NCBI GenBank assembly: GCA_030431715.1 | Contig: JAUIIO010000026.1 | Coordinates: 1-55,879 of the forward strand | Length of the DNA: 55,879 bases | Direction: 5' to 3' | DNA from: a bacterium | Lineage (GTDB): Bacteria > Bdellovibrionota_C > UBA2361 > RFPC01 | Shown here: positions 35,351-43,761 of the stretch, in pieces | Numbering within the stretch: the first letter of the stretch is position 1 | Layout: each line of letters starts with the position of its first letter | The notes under the pieces: model-generated | Database searches by the model: none | What the model was told of the DNA's origin: nothing | Seen by the model: the letters and a program-made list of their open reading frames with translations, nothing else | Position numbers and translations under genes: made by a program

Positions 35351-37423
35351 CTATTTTAGCCGCTGACTTACGTTTTCCATGAGGTGGATAAATTCTGAAC
35401 GATTTCCATCGCTATCAGTTCCTCTTCCTGATTTTGCGAGTTGGATGAGCTTCTCAACAGGAGCCTCTGGAGCGTATGTGCTTTTTCTGAGCTTGTGAGC
35501 AAATCCACTTACGGCTGCTACAAACTTAAAGTCACCACTTTCCTCACCTGCACTTTTTACATCTGATCGCTCAAGTGGAAATTCGAGAAGTTTTGACTTA
35601 TCTCCGTCTGGCTTTTTGTATCGAATCTTTAAGAAGGCGAATTCACTGCTGCCTGATGCTTTTTGAGCAGTCTCCGCTTTCTTATTCCCATCATAACGGT
35701 GCTCGATAGCGAGCTTTTTCGCTTCCTCAGAGCCGGTAAGTACGACTTCGTAGAGAGCCGTTACGGTGTGTCCGGACCCGATCTCGCCAGCATCGATCTT
35801 ATCGTCGTTGAACTCGTGGTTCTCTAATTTACGATTCTCATAACCGATTAGTCTGTACTGAGCCACGTGCTCTGGATTAAATTCAATCTGGAGTTTTACA
35901 TCTTTTGCAACAACTTCTATTGTCCCGGCAAGATCTTTACCGAACACCTTTCGTGCTTCTCTAAAGTTATCGATGTAGAAGTAGTTTCCGTTTCCTTTGT
36001 TGGCTACCTGTTCCATCATTGCTTCATTATAGTTCCCAGTACCAAAGCCAATTGTGGTAAGGGTAATGTGCTCTTTTCGTTTCTCTTCAATAATCTTGAT
36101 AAGTTGATCGTTGCCAGTTACGCCAACATTAAAGTCGCCGTCTGTGGCAAGAATGACCCGGTTAACGCCGTTGTCGATGTATCCCTTTTTGGCCTCAGCA
36201 TAAGCCATCTGAATGCCTGATTCCCCGTTAGTTCCACCGCCAGCGGTCAGGTTTTGAATAGCTTGTAGAATCTTCTCTTTTTCTGATGCCGGAGTTGATT
36301 CAAGTACGATTCGGCTACTTCCTGCGTAGGTAACGAGTGATATCCGGTCTGAACTTTTTAAATTCTTTGTCAGATAGCTGAGCGATTCCTTAAGAAGTGG
36401 CAGCTTGTTCTGCGTATTCATTGATCCGGAAACATCAACTAGAAACACAAGGTTCCACGGCTTACGGTCGTCCTGAACTTCTCTGGCTTTAATACCAAGG
36501 CGTAAGAGGTACTTACCACTATCAAGTGGGTTCGGTGCAATCTCATAGGTGAGGCCAAATGGAGCGTTTGATTGAGATGGGTAGTCGTATGAAAAGTAAT
36601 TTATGAACTCTTCGATACGTACGGCATCTTTTGGCGGTAGAGCGCCGCTCTTAAGAAATCTGCGAGCATTTGTATAGCTACCGGTGTCTACGTCGATGCT
36701 AAAGGTAGAAACTGGCTGTGCTGAGACCAATACGGTGCCATTTTCTATAAGCTCGTTATATCTTTCGGCGCCGCCGTATGGGGCGTAGTGACGGGGAGCG
36801 GGAAGGACATTTGTAGAACGGTATGAATCTACGTCTCTTCCAAGTCCAATAGGGCCGCTATTAAAAAGCCTTTGCTTTCTCTGTTCTTGTGGCTTAGATG
36901 CAGCAGGTGCCCCAGAGAGGTCTTGAACAGTAAGCTCTCCCTGTCTGCTCCTCTCTAGCTGGCTGAGTGTTGCTCCTTTACTTGAGGTTTCCCTCTGTAT
37001 CTTTACCTGAGGTGCAGTGGGTCGGGCCTCATCTCTTTCAATGAGTTTCTTTACGCCGGACAATACACTGCCTATTCTATCATCTGAGAAGTTAATAGAC
37101 TTTTCTGGCTGTGAGGTGTTAGTGACAGGGGTATTTACAGGTTGTTCCTGTAAAGTATCTGAGAAAAATTTTGTAGTCTCCTGTCTTGCAATAACGATAC
37201 AAAGCAGAGCGACCATACATACTCCGGCCGTAGCAGAGATGCTGACTATTTTTCGATTTATATTTTCCATAATATACCTCCAGGAAAAAGTGGCTGGCTC
37301 CTCCTGATCTTCAAGATGGGCCATAACCTTTTGTGTAAAACCCGCAGGTGCCTCTGTGTCAGCATCTGCGATTATTTTGACAGCTTCGTCAAATCTGTTT
37401 GGTGTTTCATTTTTATTATTCAT
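35351..37423 (-). CDS. YfbK-like VWA-domain protein with anti-sigma-like N-terminus
   Basis: The 690-residue protein has a cytosolic N-terminus (about 1-52), one membrane helix (about 56-73), a linker, the YfbK N-terminal segment (YNELIENGTVLVSAQPVSTF, then SIDVDTGSYTNARRFL), a von Willebrand A domain with MIDAS Asp330 (DVSGSMN) and a YfbK C-terminal domain. YfbK proteins lie in the envelope with unknown roles. Here the gene overlaps a sigma-factor gene by 8 bp, and the short N-terminal part before the helix stands where an anti-sigma factor would bind sigma. The fused layout suggests a membrane sensor that sequesters its partner sigma. No zinc-binding HxxxCxxC motif is seen. Confidence 0.75.
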   Translation of the reverse strand: MNNKNETPNRFDEAVKIIADADTEAPAGFTQKVMAHLEDQEEPATFSWRYIMENINRKIVSISATAGVCMVALLCIVIARQETTKFFSDTLQEQPVNTPVTNTSQPEKSINFSDDRIGSVLSGVKKLIERDEARPTAPQVKIQRETSSKGATLSQLERSRQGELTVQDLSGAPAASKPQEQRKQRLFNSGPIGLGRDVDSYRSTNVLPAPRHYAPYGGAERYNELIENGTVLVSAQPVSTFSIDVDTGSYTNARRFLKSGALPPKDAVRIEEFINYFSYDYPSQSNAPFGLTYEIAPNPLDSGKYLLRLGIKAREVQDDRKPWNLVFLVDVSGSMNTQNKLPLLKESLSYLTKNLKSSDRISLVTYAGSSRIVLESTPASEKEKILQAIQNLTAGGGTNGESGIQMAYAEAKKGYIDNGVNRVILATDGDFNVGVTGNDQLIKIIEEKRKEHITLTTIGFGTGNYNEAMMEQVANKGNGNYFYIDNFREARKVFGKDLAGTIEVVAKDVKLQIEFNPEHVAQYRLIGYENRKLENHEFNDDKIDAGEIGSGHTVTALYEVVLTGSEEAKKLAIEHRYDGNKKAETAQKASGSSEFAFLKIRYKKPDGDKSKLLEFPLERSDVKSAGEESGDFKFVAAVSGFAHKLRKSTYAPEAPVEKLIQLAKSGRGTDSDGNRSEFIHLMENVSQRLK

Positions 37424-37994
37424 GGTGCTCTTTCTCCATGCATTCAGTCACAAGTTTACGTGCAGTGTGGAGTCGGGATCGGACAGTGCCTACAGGAATG
37501 TTAGCCAGTGAGGAACACTCTTCGTAATCACGCTCTTCAAAGAGACAAAGCGTAATTACGGATTGAAATTTTTCATTGAGCTTCGAGAAACAGTTGTAAA
37601 ACACCTTCAGTAATTCACGACGCTCATACGAATCGGCATGAGAATGTTCAGAGGCGCTATGGAGATCTATCTTGTATTCATCTGTAAGAAGATTGTTCCT
37701 GTGATTCTTTGAAGAGAGGTAACTATAGGTGTGATTAAAAGTAATACGAATAAGCCATGTGGAAAAACTGGACTTGAACTTAAAGTTTTTAAGACTCTTG
37801 TAAACCTTAAGAAAAATATCCTGCGCTAACTCTTCAGCCAGCGCAGGATTCCCCGACTGCCTGAGGGCTATCGCGTACACTCGGTTCTGGTACCTGCTGA
37901 CAAGTTCACGGAACCTCTGCTTCTCGCCCCGCAGTATTACTCGTACCAGTTCATCGTCAGATAGGGTGTCGTTCATGTCATTTACCTGTAGCAT
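37416..37994 (-). CDS. ECF-type RNA polymerase sigma factor
   Basis: About 192 residues from ATG 37994. Region 2 reads ALRQSGNPALAEELAQDIFL and KSSFSTWLIRITFNHTYSYL; region 4 reads ERDYEECSSLANIPVGTVRS with RLHTARK. The linker between them has no sigma 1.1 or 3, so this is an ECF (group 4) factor. A longer frame starts at 38012, but that would leave almost no leader after the predicted start point; ATG 37994 has AGGAG ten bases upstream, and ATG 37976 is also possible. A sigma-E-like promoter lies just upstream, and the overlapping VWA gene probably encodes its membrane anti-sigma partner. Confidence 0.85.
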   Translation of the reverse strand: MLQVNDMNDTLSDDELVRVILRGEKQRFRELVSRYQNRVYAIALRQSGNPALAEELAQDIFLKVYKSLKNFKFKSSFSTWLIRITFNHTYSYLSSKNHRNNLLTDEYKIDLHSASEHSHADSYERRELLKVFYNCFSKLNEKFQSVITLCLFEERDYEECSSLANIPVGTVRSRLHTARKLVTECMEKEHHE

Positions 37995-38020
37995 ACACGA
38001 TAAGCTCCTCATACAACCCG

Positions 38021-38047
38021 TTAGACCAGAGCCCGCAGCAAAAGTTC
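38021..38047 (-). promoter_or_regulatory. Sigma-E-like (ECF) promoter of the sigma/VWA operon
   Basis: Read on the minus strand, GAACTT (38047 to 38042), a 15-nt spacer and GTCTAA (38026 to 38021) match the E. coli RpoE promoter consensus (GGAACTT, 15-16 nt, GTCTAA) almost perfectly. The start point would fall near 38014, about 20 bases before the chosen sigma start codon. This is typical of autoregulated ECF operons and suggests that the factor encoded next to it uses this promoter. Confidence 0.7.
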
Positions 38048-38168
38048 AAAAAAATACCACCTATTCCTATTTATTTGACCTGATTCAATAATTTCAACTA
38101 CTTAAAAATTGGTACAGGTGCTATTTTCCCCAAGTAAGAAGAGGAACAGGTGCTACTTAGGGGGGGCA

Positions 38169-38573
38169 ATGTTGTTTTCGGGGATGGCGCGAGCTTATCG
38201 GTGTGATGATTGCCAGAAGGTGTACTCATATACCCTACCTACTTCTGTTATTCCTCTTTTGCTCACCATTTGGTTGGCCGGGGCTTTCTGGTTTGGCGTG
38301 CTATCACTAACTTTGAAAAGCAAGCTGATCAGTATGCCATTCACTATTGTTATCACCCTCTGCTCGCATGTACTCGCGGTCTATATTCATGAGCGATTGG
38401 CCGCTCCGTGGTCTCGTTCTGGAAAATGCTCTGAGTGTAACTCTGCTCTCACCGGCGTTGGTGGTGGTTTTGTAAATGGAGGTGGTCCGGTGCCGGGGGA
38501 GATTTTGGTTTATGTACTGGAGATTTTTATTCCAGCCGCACTTTACGTTGCTGTGGAAAACTTACTTATCTGA
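38169..38573 (+). CDS. Small membrane protein with two CxxC pairs
   Basis: About 134 residues from ATG 38169. An N-terminal CDDC pair, two hydrophobic segments (about LPTSVIPLLLTIWLAGAFWF and SMPFTIVITLCSHVLAVYI), a second CSEC pair and a final hydrophobic stretch are visible. The two Cys pairs could build one zinc ribbon on the same membrane face. I recognise no family. The longer frame from TTG 38109 starts inside direct repeats of ACAGGTGCTA (38114-38123 and 38146-38155), so the ATG after the G-run is preferred. The 3' end overlaps the opposing gene by 12 bp. Confidence 0.5.
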   Translation: MLFSGMARAYRCDDCQKVYSYTLPTSVIPLLLTIWLAGAFWFGVLSLTLKSKLISMPFTIVITLCSHVLAVYIHERLAAPWSRSGKCSECNSALTGVGGGFVNGGGPVPGEILVYVLEIFIPAALYVAVENLLI

Positions 38574-39335
38574 TAGGTCAGTGATCACCATCTTGTCCTC
38601 TCCGATCACAAACTCCCCGGTATATCCCTTTGCACGCGCAGCGGCATTAAGCTCTTCGGCTGAGAGTTCGCGGTAGAGGTGGGAGCATATAATAGTAGGA
38701 GTGTTTGTGGCTACGGCTAGTTCAACAAGCTCATCGTCTGTTGGATGTCCTGAATCAACTACGGCGACATCAAGTGCTTTTAGGAACTCTATCTCGTCCT
38801 GATGAAAGAAAGAGTCCCCGGTGAGCCCATATCTTTTTCCATTCATGGTAAATGCTATTCCGTGATTGTCTGCCGGGGGGAGGTCTACGTAGTCCATTTT
38901 TAGACTGCCAACCTGAAACTGACTATCTTCAATGTCGTGAATATGCAGGTCATAGTCTTTACCGAGCATGGATTCTTTTCCAAAGAGGGCGCAAAATTTA
39001 CTGTGCAGATCTTTTGTTCCCGCAGGCCCGTAAATATTAAGGGGCTTTGTTCTTGGGTCGGTGCGTGACCAGTTTGCAGCCTGTAGAAATGGGGCAAGGT
39101 CAGAGATGTGATCTGGGTGGAAATGAGAGAGTATTATGTGATCTATGTCGTCGTGCTTAAGCCCGAGTTCGACTAAACGCTGGGTGATCCCCCGGCCCAT
39201 ATCAAAAACGATATTTTCGTTATCTGTCGAGATAAGCGCACTTGAAGCCATGCGATGAGCTTCGATCTGGCAGGTCCCTGTTCCAAGTAGGGTGATGGAA
39301 TGAAGTCCGCTCTGATGGTTGGTATTATGAGACAT
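38562..39335 (-). CDS. MBL-fold metallohydrolase (RNase Z-like)
   Basis: The 257-residue protein has the metallo-beta-lactamase fold of the RNase Z/ElaC branch: LLGTGTCQIEAHRMASS, ILSHFHPDHISDLAPFL (the HxHxDH zinc motif), the LTGDS segment, DSGHPTDDEL with a zinc-ligand His, and CSHLYRELS with the last His. Relatives process tRNA 3' ends or hydrolyse small phosphodiesters. No flexible arm for tRNA binding is clear, so a general hydrolase is the safer call. It overlaps the small membrane protein gene at their 3' ends. Confidence 0.85.
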   Translation of the reverse strand: MSHNTNHQSGLHSITLLGTGTCQIEAHRMASSALISTDNENIVFDMGRGITQRLVELGLKHDDIDHIILSHFHPDHISDLAPFLQAANWSRTDPRTKPLNIYGPAGTKDLHSKFCALFGKESMLGKDYDLHIHDIEDSQFQVGSLKMDYVDLPPADNHGIAFTMNGKRYGLTGDSFFHQDEIEFLKALDVAVVDSGHPTDDELVELAVATNTPTIICSHLYRELSAEELNAAARAKGYTGEFVIGEDKMVITDLSDK

Positions 39336-39497
39336 TATATATCTTCTCCTGTGCAGGGGATTCAGGTTCTTACATTTAAGATGGATGTACTATAGGTCTT
39401 TTTAAAACCACAATCAAAACCGAATAGGACGCTAACTTCATTGTAGAGTATGAGATTTGCAAAGTTTTCGAAAATGACTAAGAGCGTCTGCGCTTTT

Positions 39498-41447
39498 CTA
39501 AGAAGCCGCTAATCTTAGAAGTTTTTTGAGTGATCGAGCAGCGCGGCGCTTTCTCTTACGAATCTCTTTTTTGGCAGTGGCCCGCATCATTCGATTCACG
39601 TAGCGGATCATACGGGTCGAAGTCTTCTTCATTTTCCTCATCTTTCGCTTTGAGAGAGACCCATCGTACACCGACATTTGAGCCTTTAAGCTATCAAGGA
39701 TGAATACGAGAGCATCAAGTTTCTCAGAAATGGTCTCTTCAGCATTCAGGATATCTTTTGCTTTGATGGTTTTAAGAACAGTACTCGCCTGATCGCCGTA
39801 CGACATGGCAAGTGAGTAGCTGCTCTCCTCATCAGCTTCGGCTTCTTCTTCATCTGTAGTACCGCTCTCCTCAGGAAGACTGGTGTCGAAGGTGAGAGTG
39901 ATTGAGGTTTCGCCAAAGTTATTTGTGTAGTCATATGCACGAGCTCTAATAATGTGATCGCCATCCTCATAGAGTGGGGAGGCGAGCACATATTTGTAAG
40001 GTGCCACAGATCGAACGGCCAGTAGATTGTCATCAAGGAAGTAATGAACTTCTTTAATAGCAACGTTATCAATCGCAATGGTCTGTAAGAGAATCTCTCC
40101 GTTAAACGTGCTTCCGTCCTCAGGGCTTAGAAATGATATCTGCGGGTTAAATACATCACCGTTTTGAATAGTTATGATTGCAGTTGAAGAAGCCGTGAGA
40201 TCGCTATAGTCATAAGCCACTGCCTTTAACGTATATATCCCATCCGCAGTACTCGTGCTGTCATACTGAATGTTATATGTTGGGCTCACTCCAGTCCCAA
40301 TAAAAAGCTCGTCCAGAAAATAATCAACTTTTTTCACCTTCACGTCATCAGTTGCGTCAACCGTAATATCAATCTTGCCTGAAGTTTTCTGACCAGTTGA
40401 AGGGGTAAGGAGTGTCACTGCTGGTGCATCATTAGGTGTATTACGAAAAAGTAAGGATAAGAATTTGGTAGTCTTTAATCCCTCATTATCTAAAGCAATT
40501 AACCCGATCTGATAGGCGCCATCAAGATAAGTTGTAGTGTCAAATACACAATCATATGGGGTAGAGGTGTCAGTTGATACCAGCTGGCCATTTATGTAGC
40601 ACGAAAGTTCCTTCACTGAGCTATCGTCAATGGTGTCTGTTCGGACACGGGTATTTCCGGCAACGGTGCTGCCGTCAGCGGGCGAAATGAGCGTAATCTC
40701 CGGAGGGTCATTGACGTTATTAACAGTAACTGGAATGCTGTATGAGCCGACATTTCCGGTGCCATCGGTTGCGAGCGCTTTAAGCTCATATGCCCCGTCG
40801 CTGTACGTTGATAAATCGATAGAAAACTCTTTTTCAAAAGTCTTGTAATATTCCGCTTCGAAAAAACCGATCTCAGCATTCCCAAGTAGTAGCTGAACGT
40901 CTTCGGTCCCGGCTTCGTCCTCTACTTCTACATTTGCGTTCAGAGTTCCTGAAAGCTCAGCTTGAGGGGCAATGTTTGTAAGCGTAACCACGGGGGCGGT
41001 TGCATCCACTGTGATATCAAGGTCCTTTGTTCTAGTGTACGTTCTTCCGTTCCAAGATGTCTCAACCTTAAATTCATAGGTTCCGGGAGTAATGCCCCTG
41101 AAATCAAGAATGTAGTCCTCGATGACAGAAGCGTAGTCTCTCATAACGATCGTATCTCTCTTGATGATTTTTGTTTCTGAATAAGGACCGCCTTCAACGC
41201 TGAAGGTTATATCACTGGTTCTTGAGCAGTTTACGTTTGAAGCATCTGTTCGGATGTATCGATAAACGCTGATTCGCTGAATACCTGAGAGTACCGGAGG
41301 GAGTACAACGTAGGTGTTGCCCTCTTTTCGGGCAACATTATCCAGCCCGTAGAACTGAAATGTTATAGTACTGGTGCAGGCAAAGAGTGTGGTGGGACAC
41401 AGGACGCAAATGAGTAGTATAATCAAACAAGTGTCTCTAAAACGCAT
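39498..41447 (-). CDS. Secreted protein with tandem Ig-like domains and a basic tail
   Basis: The 649-residue protein has a signal peptide with the ICVLCP segment (about 8-24). At least four Ig-like repeats of about 95 residues follow; recurring landmarks are ITLISPADGSTVAGNTRV, LDGAYQIGLIALDNEG and VTLLTPSTGQKTSGKIDI, typical of bacterial Ig (Big_7-like) modules in adhesins and polysaccharide-binding proteins. An acidic linker precedes the last 50 residues, which are extremely Lys/Arg-rich (KRKMRKMKK, then KKEIRKRKRRAARSLKKLL). The basic tail could bind nucleic acid, peptidoglycan or an acidic polymer. The protein should be surface or extracellular. Confidence 0.7.
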   Translation of the reverse strand: MRFRDTCLIILLICVLCPTTLFACTSTITFQFYGLDNVARKEGNTYVVLPPVLSGIQRISVYRYIRTDASNVNCSRTSDITFSVEGGPYSETKIIKRDTIVMRDYASVIEDYILDFRGITPGTYEFKVETSWNGRTYTRTKDLDITVDATAPVVTLTNIAPQAELSGTLNANVEVEDEAGTEDVQLLLGNAEIGFFEAEYYKTFEKEFSIDLSTYSDGAYELKALATDGTGNVGSYSIPVTVNNVNDPPEITLISPADGSTVAGNTRVRTDTIDDSSVKELSCYINGQLVSTDTSTPYDCVFDTTTYLDGAYQIGLIALDNEGLKTTKFLSLLFRNTPNDAPAVTLLTPSTGQKTSGKIDITVDATDDVKVKKVDYFLDELFIGTGVSPTYNIQYDSTSTADGIYTLKAVAYDYSDLTASSTAIITIQNGDVFNPQISFLSPEDGSTFNGEILLQTIAIDNVAIKEVHYFLDDNLLAVRSVAPYKYVLASPLYEDGDHIIRARAYDYTNNFGETSITLTFDTSLPEESGTTDEEEAEADEESSYSLAMSYGDQASTVLKTIKAKDILNAEETISEKLDALVFILDSLKAQMSVYDGSLSKRKMRKMKKTSTRMIRYVNRMMRATAKKEIRKRKRRAARSLKKLLRLAAS

Positions 41448-41609
41448 TGGGAAACCTCTAATTTGCTAATTTGTAGAAATATATTCTATGTGACTTATGG
41501 TGGCTTAAGAGCGGGCTGTTTACTAAAAATTCTTAGTTTTTTGTGATCTACGGAGATTAAAGGGTCTTGCAGTAAGGCGTTACCTCATCTCTATAGCCTC
41601 ATAAAAAGA

Positions 41610-41638
41610 GTGACACGTCTGAAGTTCGGAGTTATACT
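41610..41638 (+). promoter_or_regulatory. trp operon promoter
   Basis: GTGACA (41610-41615), a 17-bp spacer and TATACT (41633-41638) match the sigma-70 consensus in 5 of 6 positions each. The start point is expected at about 41645, which is also the A of the candidate leader ATG. The 41448-41609 stretch upstream, after the Ig-repeat gene, shows no gene. Confidence 0.65.
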
Positions 41639-41644
41639 TTATAC

Positions 41645-41713
41645 ATGACTCCATTCGCATACATGCCAACTCTTGCTCGCATCTCTATTTGGCGCACAGC
41701 CTTTTGGGCTTAG
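41645..41713 (+). CDS. trpL: Candidate trp leader peptide (two Trp codons)
   Basis: A 22-codon frame opens with ATG 41645 and ends with TAG 41711-41713. It contains Trp codons at positions 16 (41690) and 21 (41705), the last just before the stop; the C-terminal part reads ISIWRTAFWA. It lies 66 nt before trpE and begins at the predicted transcription start, so it could be translated from a leaderless mRNA. Trp is rare, so two in so short a frame at this place suggests attenuation. A GGGC/GCCC stem overlaps the second Trp codon, but no clear antiterminator and terminator pair is seen, so the mechanism is open. Confidence 0.5.
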   Translation: MTPFAYMPTLARISIWRTAFWA

Positions 41714-41779
41714 CCCTATTCCATTTCTCCTCCACTGTAGTAATACTGTATTTACCTTCTCCTTAATGAGTTTTTTGTT

Positions 41780-43192
41780 ATGGTTCATATTGACCAGAGT
41801 ACCCTTACATTTTCAGCAGATACCGTCACTCCTGTGAGCATCTATCTGCGCCTCCGGGATGCCTTCCCCGGCGCTGTGCTCCTTGAAGGTGCTGACCAGC
41901 AGCCGGGGGAGGAGGAGTTCTCTTTTATCGCTATTATGCCGTGTGCTGAGTTTCGTGTTCTAAAACGCGAAGTGCACTGTTCTTTTCCTGATGGTGAGCG
42001 CACATGTGATGAGATTGTGGAGAGAGGAGATGTTCTATCTAGGCTAAGTCAATTTATGGCGTCCTTTTCGTTCTCCGGCGAAGAACTCCCCTCAGGACAT
42101 GCCGGGCTCTATGGCTACTCCTCATTTAATTGTATTGCTCATTTTGAAGACATCGATCTCGTTGAAGACGCAGAGCAACGACGAGCTATACCCGACATGC
42201 TTTACCGCTATTTTCGTTTTGTCATAGCTTTTAATCACTATCATAACCGTATCACGATTATAGAGAATGCCCCGAAAAATGTTTTCACCGACCTTAAGAA
42301 GGAGCACCTTAAGTATCAGATCCTTCACCGTGATTACACAGCATATGACTTTGAGAAGCACGGAGAGGAGAATTCAAACCTTACCGAAGATGAGCACGTG
42401 GAGATGATTGAGACATGCAAAAAGCATATTCAGCGAGGCGATGTGTTTCAGATTGTTCCGTCTAGGCGGTTTGAACAGCAGTACAGAGGAGATGACTTTA
42501 TGGTGTACCGAGCGCTTCGCTCGATTAATCCATCTCCCTATATGTTCTATTTCGATTTTGATGATTTTCATCTTTTTGGTTCCTCACCAGAAGCTAATCT
42601 TGTAGTAAATGAGAACGTTGCAAGGCTCTATCCTATTGCCGGTACCTATAAAAGAACTGGTGATAAGAGTGTTGATGAGCAGAAAGTTACAGAGCTCCTT
42701 GCTGACGAGAAGGAGAACGCTGAGCATGTGATGCTTGTTGATCTTGCTCGAAATGATCTCAGTCGGTTTTGTACCGCGGTGGAGGTAGAATCTTACAAAA
42801 CTATTAAGCAGTACTCGCATGTAATACACATAACTTCTGTTGTTCGTGGTACGTTGCCCGACCAAAAGGATTCGTTGAAGCTCTTCGCTGCTACGTTTCC
42901 GATGGGGACGCTTAGTGGTGCTCCTAAATATCGGGCATTAGAGATTTTGGGCGAGGTCGAGAAGGGGAGACGTGAAGCCTATGGAGGAGCCGCCGGAGTT
43001 ATTGGATTTGATGGTTCTATAAATCACGCCATTATTATCAGGTCGTTTGTGGCAAAAGGTTCGGTTCTTTACTACCAAGGTGGTGGTGGAGTGGTCGCCG
43101 ACTCTGACCCGCGCGCTGAAGTGTGTGAAGTTGAAAACAAGCTTGGTGCGCTCCGTGCTGCTATGAAGCTTGCTGAGGAGGAGTTGCTGTGA
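41780..43192 (+). CDS. trpE: Anthranilate synthase component I
   Basis: The 470-residue protein has the TrpE fold: the N-terminal regulatory part with LLEGADQ (about 37-43), and the chorismate-binding half with GDVFQIVPSRRFE, LIVNPSPYMFYFDF-like SINPSPYMFYFDF, PIAGTYKRTGD, EHVMLVDLARNDL and GTLSGAPKYRALEI. It makes anthranilate from chorismate with ammonia supplied by TrpG. In E. coli the feedback site is LLESAD; here Ser is replaced by Gly, which may weaken tryptophan inhibition. The Shine-Dalgarno is poor. The stop overlaps the trpG start (GTGA), a coupling common in this operon. Confidence 0.95.
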   Translation: MVHIDQSTLTFSADTVTPVSIYLRLRDAFPGAVLLEGADQQPGEEEFSFIAIMPCAEFRVLKREVHCSFPDGERTCDEIVERGDVLSRLSQFMASFSFSGEELPSGHAGLYGYSSFNCIAHFEDIDLVEDAEQRRAIPDMLYRYFRFVIAFNHYHNRITIIENAPKNVFTDLKKEHLKYQILHRDYTAYDFEKHGEENSNLTEDEHVEMIETCKKHIQRGDVFQIVPSRRFEQQYRGDDFMVYRALRSINPSPYMFYFDFDDFHLFGSSPEANLVVNENVARLYPIAGTYKRTGDKSVDEQKVTELLADEKENAEHVMLVDLARNDLSRFCTAVEVESYKTIKQYSHVIHITSVVRGTLPDQKDSLKLFAATFPMGTLSGAPKYRALEILGEVEKGRREAYGGAAGVIGFDGSINHAIIIRSFVAKGSVLYYQGGGGVVADSDPRAEVCEVENKLGALRAAMKLAEEELL

Positions 43193-43758
43193 ATATTTTA
43201 CTTCTAGATAATTATGATTCTTTTACTCATAACCTCTTTCATGCCCTACACAAGATAGGTGCTACGCAGGTTGATGTGTTTCGAAATGACAAGATCTCTC
43301 TGGATGAAGTTGGGCGTTATGACCGTATTCTTCTTTCTCCTGGCCCCGGTATCCCGGCTGAAGCTGGAATTATGCCTGAGCTTATTACGCGCTATAAAGA
43401 TCAGAAGAATATCCTAGGAGTATGTCTCGGTCATCAGGCTATAGCAGAGGCCTTTGGGGGGAGTCTTTTTAATATGAAGCCCGTAATGCACGGAAAAGAG
43501 AGTGAGATTGTTCTTGAGCCGGGTGTTGATAGTATGTTTCAAAACTTACCAGAGTCTATTGTGGTTGGAAGATATCACTCTTGGGCCGTAGATGAGGGAA
43601 GTCTTCCTGATTGCCTCATGGTATCAGCGAGAGATAAGAGCGGCCAGATTATGGGACTAAAGCATAAGGATCTTCCACTGCGAGGGGTACAGTTTCACCC
43701 CGAGTCAATAATGACCCCGCAGGGCGAGCAGATGCTAACAAACTGGTTGGAGCTATAA
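43189..43758 (+). CDS. trpG: Anthranilate synthase component II (glutamine amidotransferase)
   Basis: The 189-residue class I amidotransferase begins MNILLLDNYDSFTHNL from a GTG start that overlaps the trpE stop. Motifs: SPGPGIPAEAG, the nucleophile Cys79 in GVCLGHQ, and the His-Glu pair in VQFHPESIMTPQG. It releases ammonia from glutamine for TrpE; the same subunit can serve PabB, as no separate pabA is seen. It is followed by trpD after 3 bp. Confidence 0.95.
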   Translation: MNILLLDNYDSFTHNLFHALHKIGATQVDVFRNDKISLDEVGRYDRILLSPGPGIPAEAGIMPELITRYKDQKNILGVCLGHQAIAEAFGGSLFNMKPVMHGKESEIVLEPGVDSMFQNLPESIVVGRYHSWAVDEGSLPDCLMVSARDKSGQIMGLKHKDLPLRGVQFHPESIMTPQGEQMLTNWLEL

Positions 43759-43761
43759 GGT

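Noticed and set aside
38114..38155. Direct repeats ACAGGTGCTA as ends of a transposon
   Set aside because: The copies are 32 bp apart with no transposase or target duplication; at most a dispersed motif similar to that near 49870.
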